Assembly (NCBI RefSeq): GCF_024029775.1
Contig: NZ_CP097122.1
Span: forward strand, 310,001-374,000
Direction: 5' to 3'
DNA length: 64,000 bases
DNA from: Fructobacillus americanaquae
Lineage (GTDB): Bacteria > Bacillota > Bacilli > Lactobacillales > Lactobacillaceae
Shown: positions 18,259-27,665 of the stretch, piece by piece
Numbering within the stretch: position 1 is the first letter of the stretch
Layout of the letters: each line of letters starts with the position of its first letter
Notes under the pieces: generated by a model
Databases searched by the model: none
Told to the model about the DNA's origin: nothing
The model's input: the letters and a program-made list of their open reading frames with translations, nothing else
Position numbers and translations under genes: made by a program

Positions 18259-20667
18259 TTATGAAAGATTTTTTTGATAAAAGTTCGCCTTTACCCGTTT
18301 ATACCGACTATTAACAGTTGCCAATCGATCCGAAAGCGCCTTAACCTGGTCCTGGTTAAAAGAAGCAAGTAAAACGGACTTTTCTTGTTTTTGAAGGGCA
18401 ATCAATAGTGGGGTGAGCGTGGTGACATCAACCCAGCGATGGGCCTGCGAAATCACGGCCACTGCCGGCACTTGCAAGCTTTGTTGCCAAATAGCCGACA
18501 AATATTCTGGCAGGACAATCAAAATCGACCGGGCCTCTTGACTGCTTTGCCGGACGGCCTTAATTAGGGGAGAAGAAAGGTCCTGAGCATAAACAACGTA
18601 GTCATCACCATACCGATCTGATAACTTATAATACCAATGCTTCAAAGCGGCATGATCCTCAACAATCAGAACTATGTGTTGAACCTTGGCTAAAATCAGC
18701 TGTCCAATTTGCTGGTCTTCGTTTCGGCTCGTGGTCAGCACTGTCGTTAATTGGTTATCCGTCGTCCCCTCGAATTCACTTTTTTCAGGCAAGAGAGCTC
18801 CTGGCGTCTGAGCGAGGAACGTTGCTAAATCATCCGGTAAATAAGACGAAACAACGAGGACTTTGTCGACCTGCTTTAAGAAATATTTTTGGTAAAGCAA
18901 GTCGTTCTTGACTTCAAAAATCAAGTTTTGAACAGCCGGTTCCTTTTGGAGATGCCACGAGATATGGGCCAGATATTCCTGGTGCGCCGATAACCAAGAC
19001 AGTTTGGCTAATTTAGCCGTCAAATCAGCTTGTGTTAATTTGTGGTGAAAATTAGCTTCGGCTGCCAAATCAACTAAGTCCAACAAGCGATTCAAGACCG
19101 CCTTACCGGTTTTCACCAGACCAATTTCTTCCGCTTGGCCATCAATCTTGTTGCTGGCCTCTTCCCAGTTGTGAAGGGCTACTTTCCACTGGCCCTGGGT
19201 CTTCTTCGGTAGACTAGCAGCCAAATCAGCTAAACGGGCTACTTGGTCTTGGTAGAAGCTCAAGGGCAACGTCAGACCAAAGCCCTCTTGAATAGCAGTC
19301 AAAAGCGCAATTGGCTTTTCCAGTATGGCTACGGGCCGATCCTGGTACTGGCTTGCCCTTTCCAGATTTTCCGAAGTGGCAAAAAATGCCGCAAAGGTCA
19401 AAAGAACCACATTCGCACGGGCCGCCTTGTCAAAGGCTTTGACAAAGGCCGGACCAGTTTCATCAGAACGAACGGCTGCTAAGCCAGGCTGATTTTGCAC
19501 ACCCTTTGGCAAGTCCACGAGGGCCAAGTCGGCACTTTCGGCTAACCAAACGAGGACTCGTGCTTGCCAAAAGATACCGCCTTGCTTTTTAGCCGCCTCC
19601 AAAACTTTTTGAAACTTTTTCTCGTCCAGATAATCTCGTGGCGCATAGAGTTTTGCAATCGACAAGTTGGCTCCAGGTAGCCGATCCTGCAATTCTGCTA
19701 AAATGGTCTCCTGGTGGTTCAAGAGCGTAATGTCGTGAGCCAGTAGGTAGGCCGCTTGTTGGCGATTTTGATAAAAGAGTGGCAATAGATACGACAACGT
19801 TTTCCGAACTTCTGGTGGTGTTGTTAACTGCCAAACCGCTCGTTTCCGCTGCTGCAAAAAGTGCTGCACCTGGTCCATCACCTGACTCTGGTCTTTTTCG
19901 ACCGCAAAACTAGGCCCTAAAGCGGCAGCTTTATCAGAAAGCGTCTTGGGATAAAGCAAGTTGCCAGCCGGTTTGTTCCGGTTGGTAACTTTTTGGTGAC
20001 CGGACTGGCGGCCCAAGTTCTCTATGCGTTCGGCTAAAAATTCCGGAGCCGAGGACCGGTCCTTCATGGCCATAGCCAAGAAATCCTGGCTTTGACGCAA
20101 CAGGTTCCAATCCACACTCAAAAGTTCCTTCTTCGTCTTGTCAGGTAGGCCCTGCGCCTTGTGCCAAAGCGAGAGCATCAGATACGCCGTAGCCTCTGCA
20201 TCAGCGTTGGCTCGGTGAGCCTGAACAAGAGGCAAATCGAGGTACTTTGTCAAATCAGACAAGCGATAGCCTGGGGCCGTTGGGTAAAGAATTTGGGCTA
20301 GTTGAACAGTATCGATTGCCATTAGGTCCAGTTCAGGCAAACCAACCCGGGCAAATTCGGCATTCAAATAAGGGTAATCAAAGTTCACGTTATGGGCAAC
20401 AAAAACCTGATCCTTTAATAACCCGCGCAAAGAGGGAGCAAGTTCCTCAAAGAAGGGTGCATCCCGCACATCTTTTTGGCTGATATGGGTTAATTGTTGA
20501 ATTTTTTTATCGATTGTTTGTCCTGGATTCACGAATGAATCGAAGTGTTCGACAATCTTTTTATTTTTTACAAAGGTCATCCCGATTTGAATAATCCGCC
20601 CTCCTTTTTCAACGGAGGGGTTAGTGGTTTCCAAATCGACAATCACAAAGGCGGCTGATTTTTTCAT
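18259..20667 (-). CDS. dinG: DinG-like protein: active-looking DEDD exonuclease, degenerate helicase
   Basis: 802 residues. Residues 1-170 form a DnaQ-type 3'-5' exonuclease with all motifs: VDLETT (Asp11, Glu13), HNVNFDY near 92 and HRANADAEA near 151. The remainder matches the length and general layout of a DinG/XPD-type SF2 helicase, but the ATPase motifs are gone. The P-loop position reads PPEVRKTLSYLLP near 284 (usual GTGTGKT), and the DEAH position after a long hydrophobic strand reads AILEKP near 447. No glutamine-arginine motif VI is visible near the end. S. aureus DinG is described as a helicase turned nuclease; this one seems to have gone further. The start is ATG at 20667 behind AAAGGAG. 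Divergent from mvk. Confidence 0.85.
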   Translation of the reverse strand: MKKSAAFVIVDLETTNPSVEKGGRIIQIGMTFVKNKKIVEHFDSFVNPGQTIDKKIQQLTHISQKDVRDAPFFEELAPSLRGLLKDQVFVAHNVNFDYPYLNAEFARVGLPELDLMAIDTVQLAQILYPTAPGYRLSDLTKYLDLPLVQAHRANADAEATAYLMLSLWHKAQGLPDKTKKELLSVDWNLLRQSQDFLAMAMKDRSSAPEFLAERIENLGRQSGHQKVTNRNKPAGNLLYPKTLSDKAAALGPSFAVEKDQSQVMDQVQHFLQQRKRAVWQLTTPPEVRKTLSYLLPLFYQNRQQAAYLLAHDITLLNHQETILAELQDRLPGANLSIAKLYAPRDYLDEKKFQKVLEAAKKQGGIFWQARVLVWLAESADLALVDLPKGVQNQPGLAAVRSDETGPAFVKAFDKAARANVVLLTFAAFFATSENLERASQYQDRPVAILEKPIALLTAIQEGFGLTLPLSFYQDQVARLADLAASLPKKTQGQWKVALHNWEEASNKIDGQAEEIGLVKTGKAVLNRLLDLVDLAAEANFHHKLTQADLTAKLAKLSWLSAHQEYLAHISWHLQKEPAVQNLIFEVKNDLLYQKYFLKQVDKVLVVSSYLPDDLATFLAQTPGALLPEKSEFEGTTDNQLTTVLTTSRNEDQQIGQLILAKVQHIVLIVEDHAALKHWYYKLSDRYGDDYVVYAQDLSSPLIKAVRQSSQEARSILIVLPEYLSAIWQQSLQVPAVAVISQAHRWVDVTTLTPLLIALQKQEKSVLLASFNQDQVKALSDRLATVNSRYKRVKANFYQKNLS

Positions 20668-20757
20668 CAGGACTCCTTTCTCATCTCGAGACCAAGACAT
20701 AATTGGGCCCAAAACTGTCTTTTTTAGACCTAAATTTCATTTTGCTCTAGTAGTTAT

Positions 20758-20787
20758 TTTACACTACTTAGCCCAGTGCGGTACAAT
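20758..20787 (+). promoter_or_regulatory. mvk: Promoter of the mevalonate operon
   Basis: TTTACA, 18-nt spacer, TACAAT, about 25 nt before the mvk start. Confidence 0.6.
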
Positions 20788-20812
20788 ATTAGCAGTAATT
20801 GGAGTCTTTTAT

Positions 20813-21754
20813 ATGGAAAAAAATCATGCCGGCTTTGGCCACTCACACGCCAAAGCCATTCTCATCGGCGACCATGCCGTTGTTTACCAACAACCGGCCG
20901 TTGCCATCCCCCTGTTAAATCTCGAAGTGACCGCCAGTGTGCAAGCGATTGCTAGCGGTCAAACGGTTATTTTAGGTGACCAAGCCTTTGACATTGCCAA
21001 CCTTGGTGCTGATTTAGAAGGCTTACGCCAGTTAATAGTTGCCTTACTGGCCAACCTCGTCGAACCTGACCAGCCCTTCTTATTAGAGGTGCAATCACTC
21101 ATCCCCCAAGAGCGGGGCTTTGGTGCTTCAGCCGCCCTGGCAACTGCCATTACCCGGGCCTTCTTTGATTGGACCGGGCAAGGCTTGAGCCAGGACCAAC
21201 TGAATTTTTATACGAATTTAGCTGAAAGTATTTCCCACGGTTCACCTTCCGGCATTGATGCGGCCACAGTCTCGGCCGTTGAGCCCGTCTGGTTTCATCA
21301 GCAACAAATCGATTCCTTCCAAACAAACTTGGAAGCAACCCTTGTCCTTGCAGACACTGGCGTTCGTGGTCAAACTGTTCGAGCCGTTAATATCGTTAAG
21401 GACCAGCTCAAGAAAAATTATGAACCAACCTGGGGAGCCATTAACCATCTCGGACAGCTAGCTTTCTTGGTTAAAGAAGCTTTGGCCAATAACGATCCCA
21501 AAACTTTGGGCCAGCTCTTTACCGACGCCCACAAGGACCTACAAACCCTTCAAGTTTCACACCCCAAGCTCGATACCCTCGTCAATGCCGCACTAGCGGC
21601 AGACGCACTGGGTGCCAAATTAACCGGGTCTGGCATTGGTGGGGCCATGTTTGCTCTGGCAAAAAATAACGACCATGCACAAAAAATTGCGACCGCTCTC
21701 AAGCGGGCTGGTGCCAAGGAAACTTGGATTCAACCGCTGTCAGCAGCCCATTAA
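20813..21754 (+). CDS. mvk: Mevalonate kinase
   Basis: 313-residue GHMP kinase: GDHAVVYQQPAVAIPL near 20, the ATP-loop ERGFGASAALATA near 100, SPSGIDAA near 145, and LTGSGIGGAMFAL near the C-terminus. It phosphorylates mevalonate in isoprenoid synthesis. The start at 20813 has TGGAGT 8 nt upstream; a much longer in-frame extension (from 20624) overlaps the divergent dinG-like gene and is rejected. First gene of the mvk-mvaD-mvaK2-fni operon. Confidence 0.95.
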   Translation: MEKNHAGFGHSHAKAILIGDHAVVYQQPAVAIPLLNLEVTASVQAIASGQTVILGDQAFDIANLGADLEGLRQLIVALLANLVEPDQPFLLEVQSLIPQERGFGASAALATAITRAFFDWTGQGLSQDQLNFYTNLAESISHGSPSGIDAATVSAVEPVWFHQQQIDSFQTNLEATLVLADTGVRGQTVRAVNIVKDQLKKNYEPTWGAINHLGQLAFLVKEALANNDPKTLGQLFTDAHKDLQTLQVSHPKLDTLVNAALAADALGAKLTGSGIGGAMFALAKNNDHAQKIATALKRAGAKETWIQPLSAAH

Positions 21755-21871
21755 AAATCAGATTAAGGTCCCTCCTTGCTCAACTGCGTTTTTTCAAAAC
21801 AAATAAGCACGGACCGTTTTTTAACTACTGATAAACCACTAATAAATTTAAATTTTACCAAGGAAAGCACT

Positions 21872-22831
21872 GTGACCGATAAAACAACTACTGCCAAAGC
21901 GCACACCAATATTGCTCTCATCAAATACTGGGGCAAAAAAGATAAGATACTCAACCTACCAACCACCTCATCATTGTCATTAACCCTGGATGAATTTTAC
22001 ACTGAGACCATGGTTACGGCCGGTAAAGAAGATACGTTGTTGATTAACAACATGATGCAGGACCCAACTCGGATCCACAACTTTCTCGACTTTTTACGTG
22101 AGGAAATTGAGGACTTTGGTCCCCTCACGGTTGTTTCCAAGAATACTGTTCCGACAGCTGCAGGTCTCGCCTCTTCGGCTTCATCCTTTGCAGCCTTGAC
22201 AGCCGCCGTCGCTCGTTACCAAAACTGGGATTTGTCCTTAACTGACCTATCTCGCCTGGCGCGCCGTGGGTCTGGCTCAGCAACCCGGTCATTTTTCCCT
22301 GGTTTTGCCGTCTGGCACGAAGGACATGATAACCAGTCTTCTTTTGCCGAGGCATTACCGGCAACTGATTTACCAATTGCCCTGGTGGTTTGTGAAATCG
22401 CCGGAACTGTCAAAAAAGTTTCTTCTTCTGACGGCATGCTGCGGGCGATGACTTCACCCAAGTACTCAGAATGGGTTGAACAATCACATGTCCAATTTAC
22501 GGCCATGCAGGAAGCCATTGCCAATCAGGATTTGCACAAAATTGGCGAACTAGCCGAAGAAAACGCCTTAGCCATGCATGAGTTAAATATTACGGCGACT
22601 GACCGGCGCTTCACTTACTTTAACCAAATGACTCTCGATGTTTTGGACTTCGTTAAGGCACTCCGGGCTGAAGGCTTCCTGGCCTATGCCACAATTGATG
22701 CCGGACCAAACGTTAAGATCATTACCAACCAAAATCAGGCTGAAACCATCAAAGACAAGCTTCAAGAAAAATTCCGCAAGTTGCGCCTCCAAATCGCAAC
22801 ACCGGGTCCGGGCATTAGCTTTGAAGACTAG
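21872..22831 (+). CDS. mvaD: Diphosphomevalonate decarboxylase
   Basis: 319 residues, GHMP superfamily. KAHTNIALIKYWGKKD near the N-terminus, PTAAGLASSASSFAAL near 100, and RRGSGSATRS near 140 are diagnostic; the catalytic Asp lies in TIDAGPNVK near 275. It converts mevalonate diphosphate to isopentenyl diphosphate with ATP. The start is GTG at 21872 with AAGGAAAG 4 nt upstream; an in-frame ATG-like extension upstream has no RBS. A 117-nt gap separates it from mvk. Confidence 0.95.
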   Translation: MTDKTTTAKAHTNIALIKYWGKKDKILNLPTTSSLSLTLDEFYTETMVTAGKEDTLLINNMMQDPTRIHNFLDFLREEIEDFGPLTVVSKNTVPTAAGLASSASSFAALTAAVARYQNWDLSLTDLSRLARRGSGSATRSFFPGFAVWHEGHDNQSSFAEALPATDLPIALVVCEIAGTVKKVSSSDGMLRAMTSPKYSEWVEQSHVQFTAMQEAIANQDLHKIGELAEENALAMHELNITATDRRFTYFNQMTLDVLDFVKALRAEGFLAYATIDAGPNVKIITNQNQAETIKDKLQEKFRKLRLQIATPGPGISFED

Positions 22832-22843
22832 AGGACGTCCACT

Positions 22844-23914
22844 ATGAAAACAACCACCGTCAAAATTCCCGGCAAGCTTTTTTTAGCCGGCGAATATGCT
22901 GTCACCGAACCCGGTCAACCGGCTCTTTTGGCTGCTATTGACCGTGGTTTAACCATTCATGTCGCAGAAACCGACCGCCTCATGCCGGGTTCCTTGGTTG
23001 TTCAATCGGACGCCCTGCCAGAACCACTCGTTTTGACCTGGGCTGCCTTAGCTGAACTGACAAAGGAAACAAATAGCTCATTTTTGGGGGCTTGGTCCTT
23101 TGTCAAGGCGGCTTTGGTCCTTTTCTACCAAGAGCACCTAGACCTTAAACTCACCAAGCAACCTGGTTTATCGTTGACCATTTCCTCGCAAATGGCGGTT
23201 GACCACAATAAGCTTGGTTTAGGTTCATCTGCTGCCGTTTCGGTCGCAATCTTCAAGGGCTTGGTCGCTTACTTTAATCAAGAAGACAGCCTACAAGCAG
23301 TTTTCCGCCAAGCAGCCTTCGCCCACTACTTTATTCAAGGTTCAGGTTCCCTTGGCGATTTAGCATCGGCTACTTTTACCGGTGTGATTTTCTATCAGGC
23401 TCCTGACTGGCTGAAGCAAGTGGAAGCAAAGACCCTCACCCTAGCTGATTTTTCCAAGCTCGACTGGTCGAAGCTCGCTATTAAGCCGCTTCCTTGGCCC
23501 CAAAATTGGCAAATTGGCATCGTTGCCACTTTCCAACCCGCTTCAACAAAAAAAGCGCTCGCCAAGGGCTTTTGGCAGACTGACTTTGCCCGTCAATCAA
23601 AAGAAGCTGTGACTCAGGCAGCCCTCGCGATTGAAAACCACGATTACCATGGTTTGCTACAAGGGCTCAAGAACAATCAGGACCTCTTGAAAAAGGTCTT
23701 GCCAACCGGCTACCTGACCCCTGCCCTTCGTCAATTTTTAACGCTCTTAGGACAAAGGAGCCTCGCCGGTAAGGTCTCTGGTGCCGGCTATGGCGACAAT
23801 GGCTTTGTCATCTTTGAGAATGAAACTCAAGGACATGGTTTTCAACAAGCTAGCCAAGGAACCACCCTCCACCTTCTCTTACCAGCACTCTGGCAAGATT
23901 CCGTGTTACTGTGA
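22844..23914 (+). CDS. mvaK2: Phosphomevalonate kinase
   Basis: 356-residue GHMP kinase of the bacterial ERG8 type. PGKLFLAGEYAVTEPGQPA near 10, KLGLGSSAAVSVA near 125, and SGAGYGDNGFV near 305 mark it. It phosphorylates phosphomevalonate. Starts 12 nt after mvaD with GAGGA just upstream of ATG, and is followed after 12 nt by fni, so the last three genes are tightly packed. Confidence 0.94.
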   Translation: MKTTTVKIPGKLFLAGEYAVTEPGQPALLAAIDRGLTIHVAETDRLMPGSLVVQSDALPEPLVLTWAALAELTKETNSSFLGAWSFVKAALVLFYQEHLDLKLTKQPGLSLTISSQMAVDHNKLGLGSSAAVSVAIFKGLVAYFNQEDSLQAVFRQAAFAHYFIQGSGSLGDLASATFTGVIFYQAPDWLKQVEAKTLTLADFSKLDWSKLAIKPLPWPQNWQIGIVATFQPASTKKALAKGFWQTDFARQSKEAVTQAALAIENHDYHGLLQGLKNNQDLLKKVLPTGYLTPALRQFLTLLGQRSLAGKVSGAGYGDNGFVIFENETQGHGFQQASQGTTLHLLLPALWQDSVLL

Positions 23915-23926
23915 AAGATTTTTAAG

Positions 23927-24967
23927 ATGGCCACTACTCATTCAAACCGTAAAAACGAACACCTGTCGCTTGCAACCAAGTTTTGGCGAGACCAGGAAAA
24001 CCCAGTAATCGGACCTGGCTTTGACGCTGTCCGTTGGGTTCCAGGACCCCTGAAAAACAGCGCGGTCGCTGACGTTCAAACAACCACTCAGATCCTCGGC
24101 GCAGACTTTACCTGGCCCTTTTATATTGAGGCCATGACTGGCGGATCTTCTGCTAGTACCAAGGTTAATGCTGATTTAGCCACCGTTGCCCAAAAAACGG
24201 GCTTAGCGATGGCAGTCGGTTCCCAATCCGTGGCCTTAAAGGATAGCAGTCAAGTTGAATCCTACCGGGTTGTTCGGCAAAATCATCCCGAAGGCTTTTT
24301 AATTGCCAACCTCGGCGCTGACCACCCCATTCAAAACGTCCAAGCGGCGATAGACATGATTGATGCCAATGCCATCGAGCTCCATGTCAATTTAGGCCAA
24401 GAATTGGCCATGGCGGAAGGTGACCGACGCTTTTACTGGATCGATAATTTGGCTACCGTGATTGCTAAATCGTCCGTACCCGTCATCATCAAGGAAGTTG
24501 GTTTTGGCATGGGCCCAGACCTCCTGAAACAGCTCTCAGCCCTCAAACCAGCGGCCATTAACGTCGGTGGTGCTAATGGAACAAATTTTGCCCAAATCGA
24601 GCAACGCCGTGACCGGCAAAATGAGAACCCTTTAGATCTGAGTCCCTTCGGGCTCAGCACGGTTGAATCACTCTTGGCGGGGCAAAAGGCAGCGATTAAT
24701 TCACCGTTAATTGCCACAGGTGGAATTCAGACCATTAACGATGTTGTCACCGCCCTGATTTTAGGAGCAAAAACAACCTCATCTGCCGGTCACTTCCTGC
24801 AAGTCTTAATGACGGAGAGCCCCTCAGCCTTACAAAAAGAAATCACGAACTGGCAACAGGCCTTACCAGAACTAATGACCCTCTTGGGCGCCAAGACTGT
24901 TGCTGATCTCAGTCAAGTTCCACGGCTGTATCGAGCAGACCTACAAAATTTCTCTGACCAGCTTTAA
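23927..24967 (+). CDS. fni: Type 2 isopentenyl-diphosphate delta-isomerase (FMN)
   Basis: 346 residues. FMN-binding TIM barrel with MTGGSSASTKVN near 65, LHVNLGQELAMAEGDR near 145, VIIKEVGFGMG near 190 and INVGGANGTNFAQIEQRRD near 205. It interconverts IPP and DMAPP, using reduced FMN. It closes the mevalonate operon and is followed by a terminator. The cluster lacks mvaA/mvaS, which must lie elsewhere. Confidence 0.95.
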   Translation: MATTHSNRKNEHLSLATKFWRDQENPVIGPGFDAVRWVPGPLKNSAVADVQTTTQILGADFTWPFYIEAMTGGSSASTKVNADLATVAQKTGLAMAVGSQSVALKDSSQVESYRVVRQNHPEGFLIANLGADHPIQNVQAAIDMIDANAIELHVNLGQELAMAEGDRRFYWIDNLATVIAKSSVPVIIKEVGFGMGPDLLKQLSALKPAAINVGGANGTNFAQIEQRRDRQNENPLDLSPFGLSTVESLLAGQKAAINSPLIATGGIQTINDVVTALILGAKTTSSAGHFLQVLMTESPSALQKEITNWQQALPELMTLLGAKTVADLSQVPRLYRADLQNFSDQL

Positions 24968-24993
24968 CAAAGCCAAACATCCTATTTTCAAGT

Positions 24994-25037
24994 AAAAAAG
25001 AAGTTAGCCGCAATATTTTTCGACTAACTTCTTTTTA
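24994..25037 (+). terminator. Terminator of the mevalonate operon
   Basis: AAAAGAAGTTAG / CTAACTTCTTTTT stem with a 16-nt loop, 27 nt after fni. Confidence 0.8.
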
Positions 25038-25252
25038 ATTTCATTATCTATTATGAACAGGCTACCTAACTAATCTTAATTGCTAAATCGGCTAAAATTT
25101 GAGAATAGCGAAAACTGTTCAAACGGACCGTTTAGATAACCCTGGTAGTTTTTCTCGTTAGTTTTAATTTTATTCCTGCACTGGACCCAGATAGCCCATC
25201 ACTGGTACAATTCGAACAAAAAAGCCCCACCAATAATGGCAGAGCAACTCAG

Positions 25253-25510
25253 TTATTGCTTTTGTGTGACCAAATCTAGCAAGCGCAAAACATCTGCTTG
25301 ATTAACCAAGCGATGTTCGGCCACGTTATAAAACATTGGTTGATAACGAGCAATCTGTTGTAAATCATGCTGGTTGGTCGTGCTATATTGCACATCACAG
25401 GCATCTTCAATTCCAGCCAACGCTGGGAAATTAGCTGCACTCATAATCGATCCCATCACAGTATCGGCTGATTCATATTGCAAGGCCTCCAGATACTTTA
25501 AAACTTCCAT
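25253..25510 (-). CDS. Small protein of unknown function
   Basis: 85 residues (MEVLKYLEALQYESADTV...), soluble, mixed composition, ending in a probable helix (QADVLRLLDLVTQKQ). I do not recognise a family. It starts 23 nt after the aldo-keto reductase stop, with a strong GGGGGG-type Shine-Dalgarno before ATG, which supports translation and co-expression with that gene. No terminator was recognised in the next 200 nt. Confidence 0.6.
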   Translation of the reverse strand: MEVLKYLEALQYESADTVMGSIMSAANFPALAGIEDACDVQYSTTNQHDLQQIARYQPMFYNVAEHRLVNQADVLRLLDLVTQKQ

Positions 25511-25533
25511 TGAACCCCCTTCAGCCGTTATGC

Positions 25534-26457
25534 TTATTGAACGGGCTTATTCAGATATTCTTCAACATCGTCCCAGTGAGAAACTTCGTCCTTTACGCCA
25601 GTTGCTTCACTACCCTTATGCCAAGCAAAGTTTTGGTACCAGATACTGTGCTTTTCTTGGTTCAATGCCTTAATTTCAGCCATTTCATCAGGTGACAAAG
25701 CAAAGTCATCAATTTGACTGTTGGCAATAATCCGCTCTTCGTGGGCAGACTTTGGAATCGTGATGGCCCCCATTTGGTAGTCAAAACGTAAAATCACCTG
25801 AGCAACTGATTGGGCATGGGCTTGCGCAATCTTTTCGACAACTGGGTTTGCGAGTGCTTCACCACCACCCAATGGTCCCCAGGCTTCCATTGCCATCCCG
25901 ATTCCGTTCATATAGGTGAAGAGTGATTCTTCTTGAACCAATGGGTTAAATTCCATTTGGTTGACTTGTGGCATCACGGTACCGGCTTCCAACAATTCCT
26001 GAATTTTTTCTTCGTTAAAGTTTGAAATTCCAATGGCACGAACTTTGCCTTCACGGTAAAGCTTTTCAACAGCGTGCCAAGTGTCGACATACTTGCCATC
26101 AACCGGCCAGTGAATCAACAATAGGTCCAAGTAAGTTAAACGCAATTGCTTCAATTGCTCTTCAAAGACTTTCAAAGTACTTTCATAGCCTTGGTCACCG
26201 TTAAAGACCTTGGTGGTAATAAACAAGTCCTTACGATTCAAACGGTTGTCCTTCAAGGCCTGTTGAATCCCATAACCAACACCTGCTTGGTTACCGTACT
26301 GCTTAGCTGTATCAATCAGCCGGTAACCATTTTTAATTGCTACCTGGACGGAATCGGCGGCCTCCTTATTAGAAGAATTCCAAACACCGAGACCAAAAAC
26401 CGGCATTTCAACACCGTTAGCGAGCTTCGTTGTTTCTTGCAAAATTGACTTTTCCAT
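25534..26457 (-). CDS. Aldo-keto reductase (AKR5-like, 2,5-diketo-D-gluconate reductase family)
   Basis: 307 residues; NADPH-dependent carbonyl reductase barrel. The catalytic tetrad is visible as Asp49 and Tyr54 (IDTAKQYGN), Lys83 (TTKVF) and His116 (LLIHWPVD). VGISNFN near 155 and IPKSAHEERI near 250 are NADP-binding family motifs. The substrate is not readable; methylglyoxal, diketogluconate and other aldehydes are handled by relatives. The C-terminal tail after about residue 280 (WHKGSEATGVKDEVSHWDDV) is longer than in the core family. Start ATG behind GGGGA. Followed by the 85-residue unknown gene. Confidence 0.85.
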   Translation of the reverse strand: MEKSILQETTKLANGVEMPVFGLGVWNSSNKEAADSVQVAIKNGYRLIDTAKQYGNQAGVGYGIQQALKDNRLNRKDLFITTKVFNGDQGYESTLKVFEEQLKQLRLTYLDLLLIHWPVDGKYVDTWHAVEKLYREGKVRAIGISNFNEEKIQELLEAGTVMPQVNQMEFNPLVQEESLFTYMNGIGMAMEAWGPLGGGEALANPVVEKIAQAHAQSVAQVILRFDYQMGAITIPKSAHEERIIANSQIDDFALSPDEMAEIKALNQEKHSIWYQNFAWHKGSEATGVKDEVSHWDDVEEYLNKPVQ

Positions 26458-26574
26458 TGAACAAATCCCCTCTTTTTTTACTTTTGTAACTACCCTTAGT
26501 GTAAATCAAAACCACCTCCAGTTTCAAACCGAAGTCAGTAATTCTGACTGCATTCTGCGCAGATGAAGTCTTTT

Positions 26575-26890
26575 CAATCCAATTCAGCTATGATCATCAT
26601 TACCAAAGAAGTGGCTGCTTCAATAATCATTTCCCTCACAAAACTGTAAAACGGTAACTGGCTAATTTTTTGACTACCAATGTTTTGGATTCGATCAATT
26701 ACCGTAATAATCACTTTAAAATCAGCATTCCAAGGGGAATAGTATCATGATAATTTCCGTAACGGATACCTGGCTGTTCCTTTTTCAAGAATGTGCATCA
26801 ACAGTTGGCCCACCATCAACACCCCCCACTTTGAACAGGACAGTCACACCTTCACTCGTTTCTGATCCTGATGTCATATCATCAACATCA
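26575..26890 (-). pseudogene. Possible gene remnant in the 466-nt gap
   Basis: The 466-nt gap between the SDR and AKR genes has no intact gene. On the minus strand, short stretches in different frames read like protein (for example TVLFKVGGVDGGPTVDAH near 26800, then VIITVIDRIQNIGSQ near 26690), broken by stops and frame changes. I cannot name the ancestor. The weak evidence is coding-like composition only. Confidence 0.25.
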
Positions 26891-26924
26891 ATTCAAAGGA
26901 TTTTTTATTAAAAAAGTCCATTAT

Positions 26925-27665
26925 TTAATGACCGAGTGTCCAACCGCCATCGAGCGTCACAACCGTGCCATTCATATAACTCGCTTGTGGGCTGGTTAGG
27001 TATAGGGTCAAATCAGCGACTTCCTGAGGGTCTGCCCAGCGCTGTGCTGGCGTCTGTTTGGCGACCTCTTGTGCTATCTTTCCCTCACCGGCAAAATCAG
27101 CTGCATTCATCGCAGTTTTAATCGCACCTGGAGCAATGGCATTCGCCCTGATGCCGTCTTTGGCATAATCAAAGGCCACCTGCTTCGTTAAACCAATCAG
27201 GGCATGTTTTGCCATGGTGTAAGCAGCCCCGCCGCCACCAGCCTGCAGACCGGCAATGGATGCCATATAAACCAAGATACCATGCCCTTGACGAATCATC
27301 TTTGGTAAAACAGCTTGTGTTAAAGCAATGGCCGGCTGCAGATTAATTGAAAGAACTTGATCAATGGTTGCTTGGTCTTGATTTAGCAGTGGTTGAAAGC
27401 CATCCAAGACGCCGGCCGTATTCAAGAAGATATCAAAGGCTTCTACCCGCGCTGAAAGCTGATTTACCAAAGCGTCCAGTTCCTCTTTCTGGCCTAAATC
27501 CGCCTGAATTTTGGTTAACCGGTCTGACTCATAATCAATTTCTTGCACATCGACCGCCACAACTTCGGCACCAGCAGCTAAATAGGTCTTCATTTGGCAA
27601 AAACCGATGCCAGAAGCGGCACCGGTTAGGAATACTTTTTGATTGTGATAATTTTGTTCAATCAT
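26925..27665 (-). CDS. Short-chain dehydrogenase/reductase (FabG-like)
   Basis: 246 residues, classical SDR: TGAASGIG near 15 for NAD(P) binding, NTAG near 83, catalytic Ser in MASIAG near 134 and YTMAK near 149, and the C-terminal DGGWTLGH. An acidic residue at the end of beta-2 (VAVDVQEID) suggests NAD(H) preference. The substrate is unknown; annotation as 3-oxoacyl-ACP reductase would be over-specific. Its ATG overlaps the queT stop (TAATG), so it is translationally coupled to queT although no functional link is known. Confidence 0.85.
   Translation of the reverse strand: MIEQNYHNQKVFLTGAASGIGFCQMKTYLAAGAEVVAVDVQEIDYESDRLTKIQADLGQKEELDALVNQLSARVEAFDIFLNTAGVLDGFQPLLNQDQATIDQVLSINLQPAIALTQAVLPKMIRQGHGILVYMASIAGLQAGGGGAAYTMAKHALIGLTKQVAFDYAKDGIRANAIAPGAIKTAMNAADFAGEGKIAQEVAKQTPAQRWADPQEVADLTLYLTSPQASYMNGTVVTLDGGWTLGH

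Noticed and set aside
20624-20812. N-terminal extension of mevalonate kinase by 63 residues
   Set aside because: It runs antisense through the start of the dinG-like gene and the mvk promoter, and the family N-terminus begins at the ATG at 20813.
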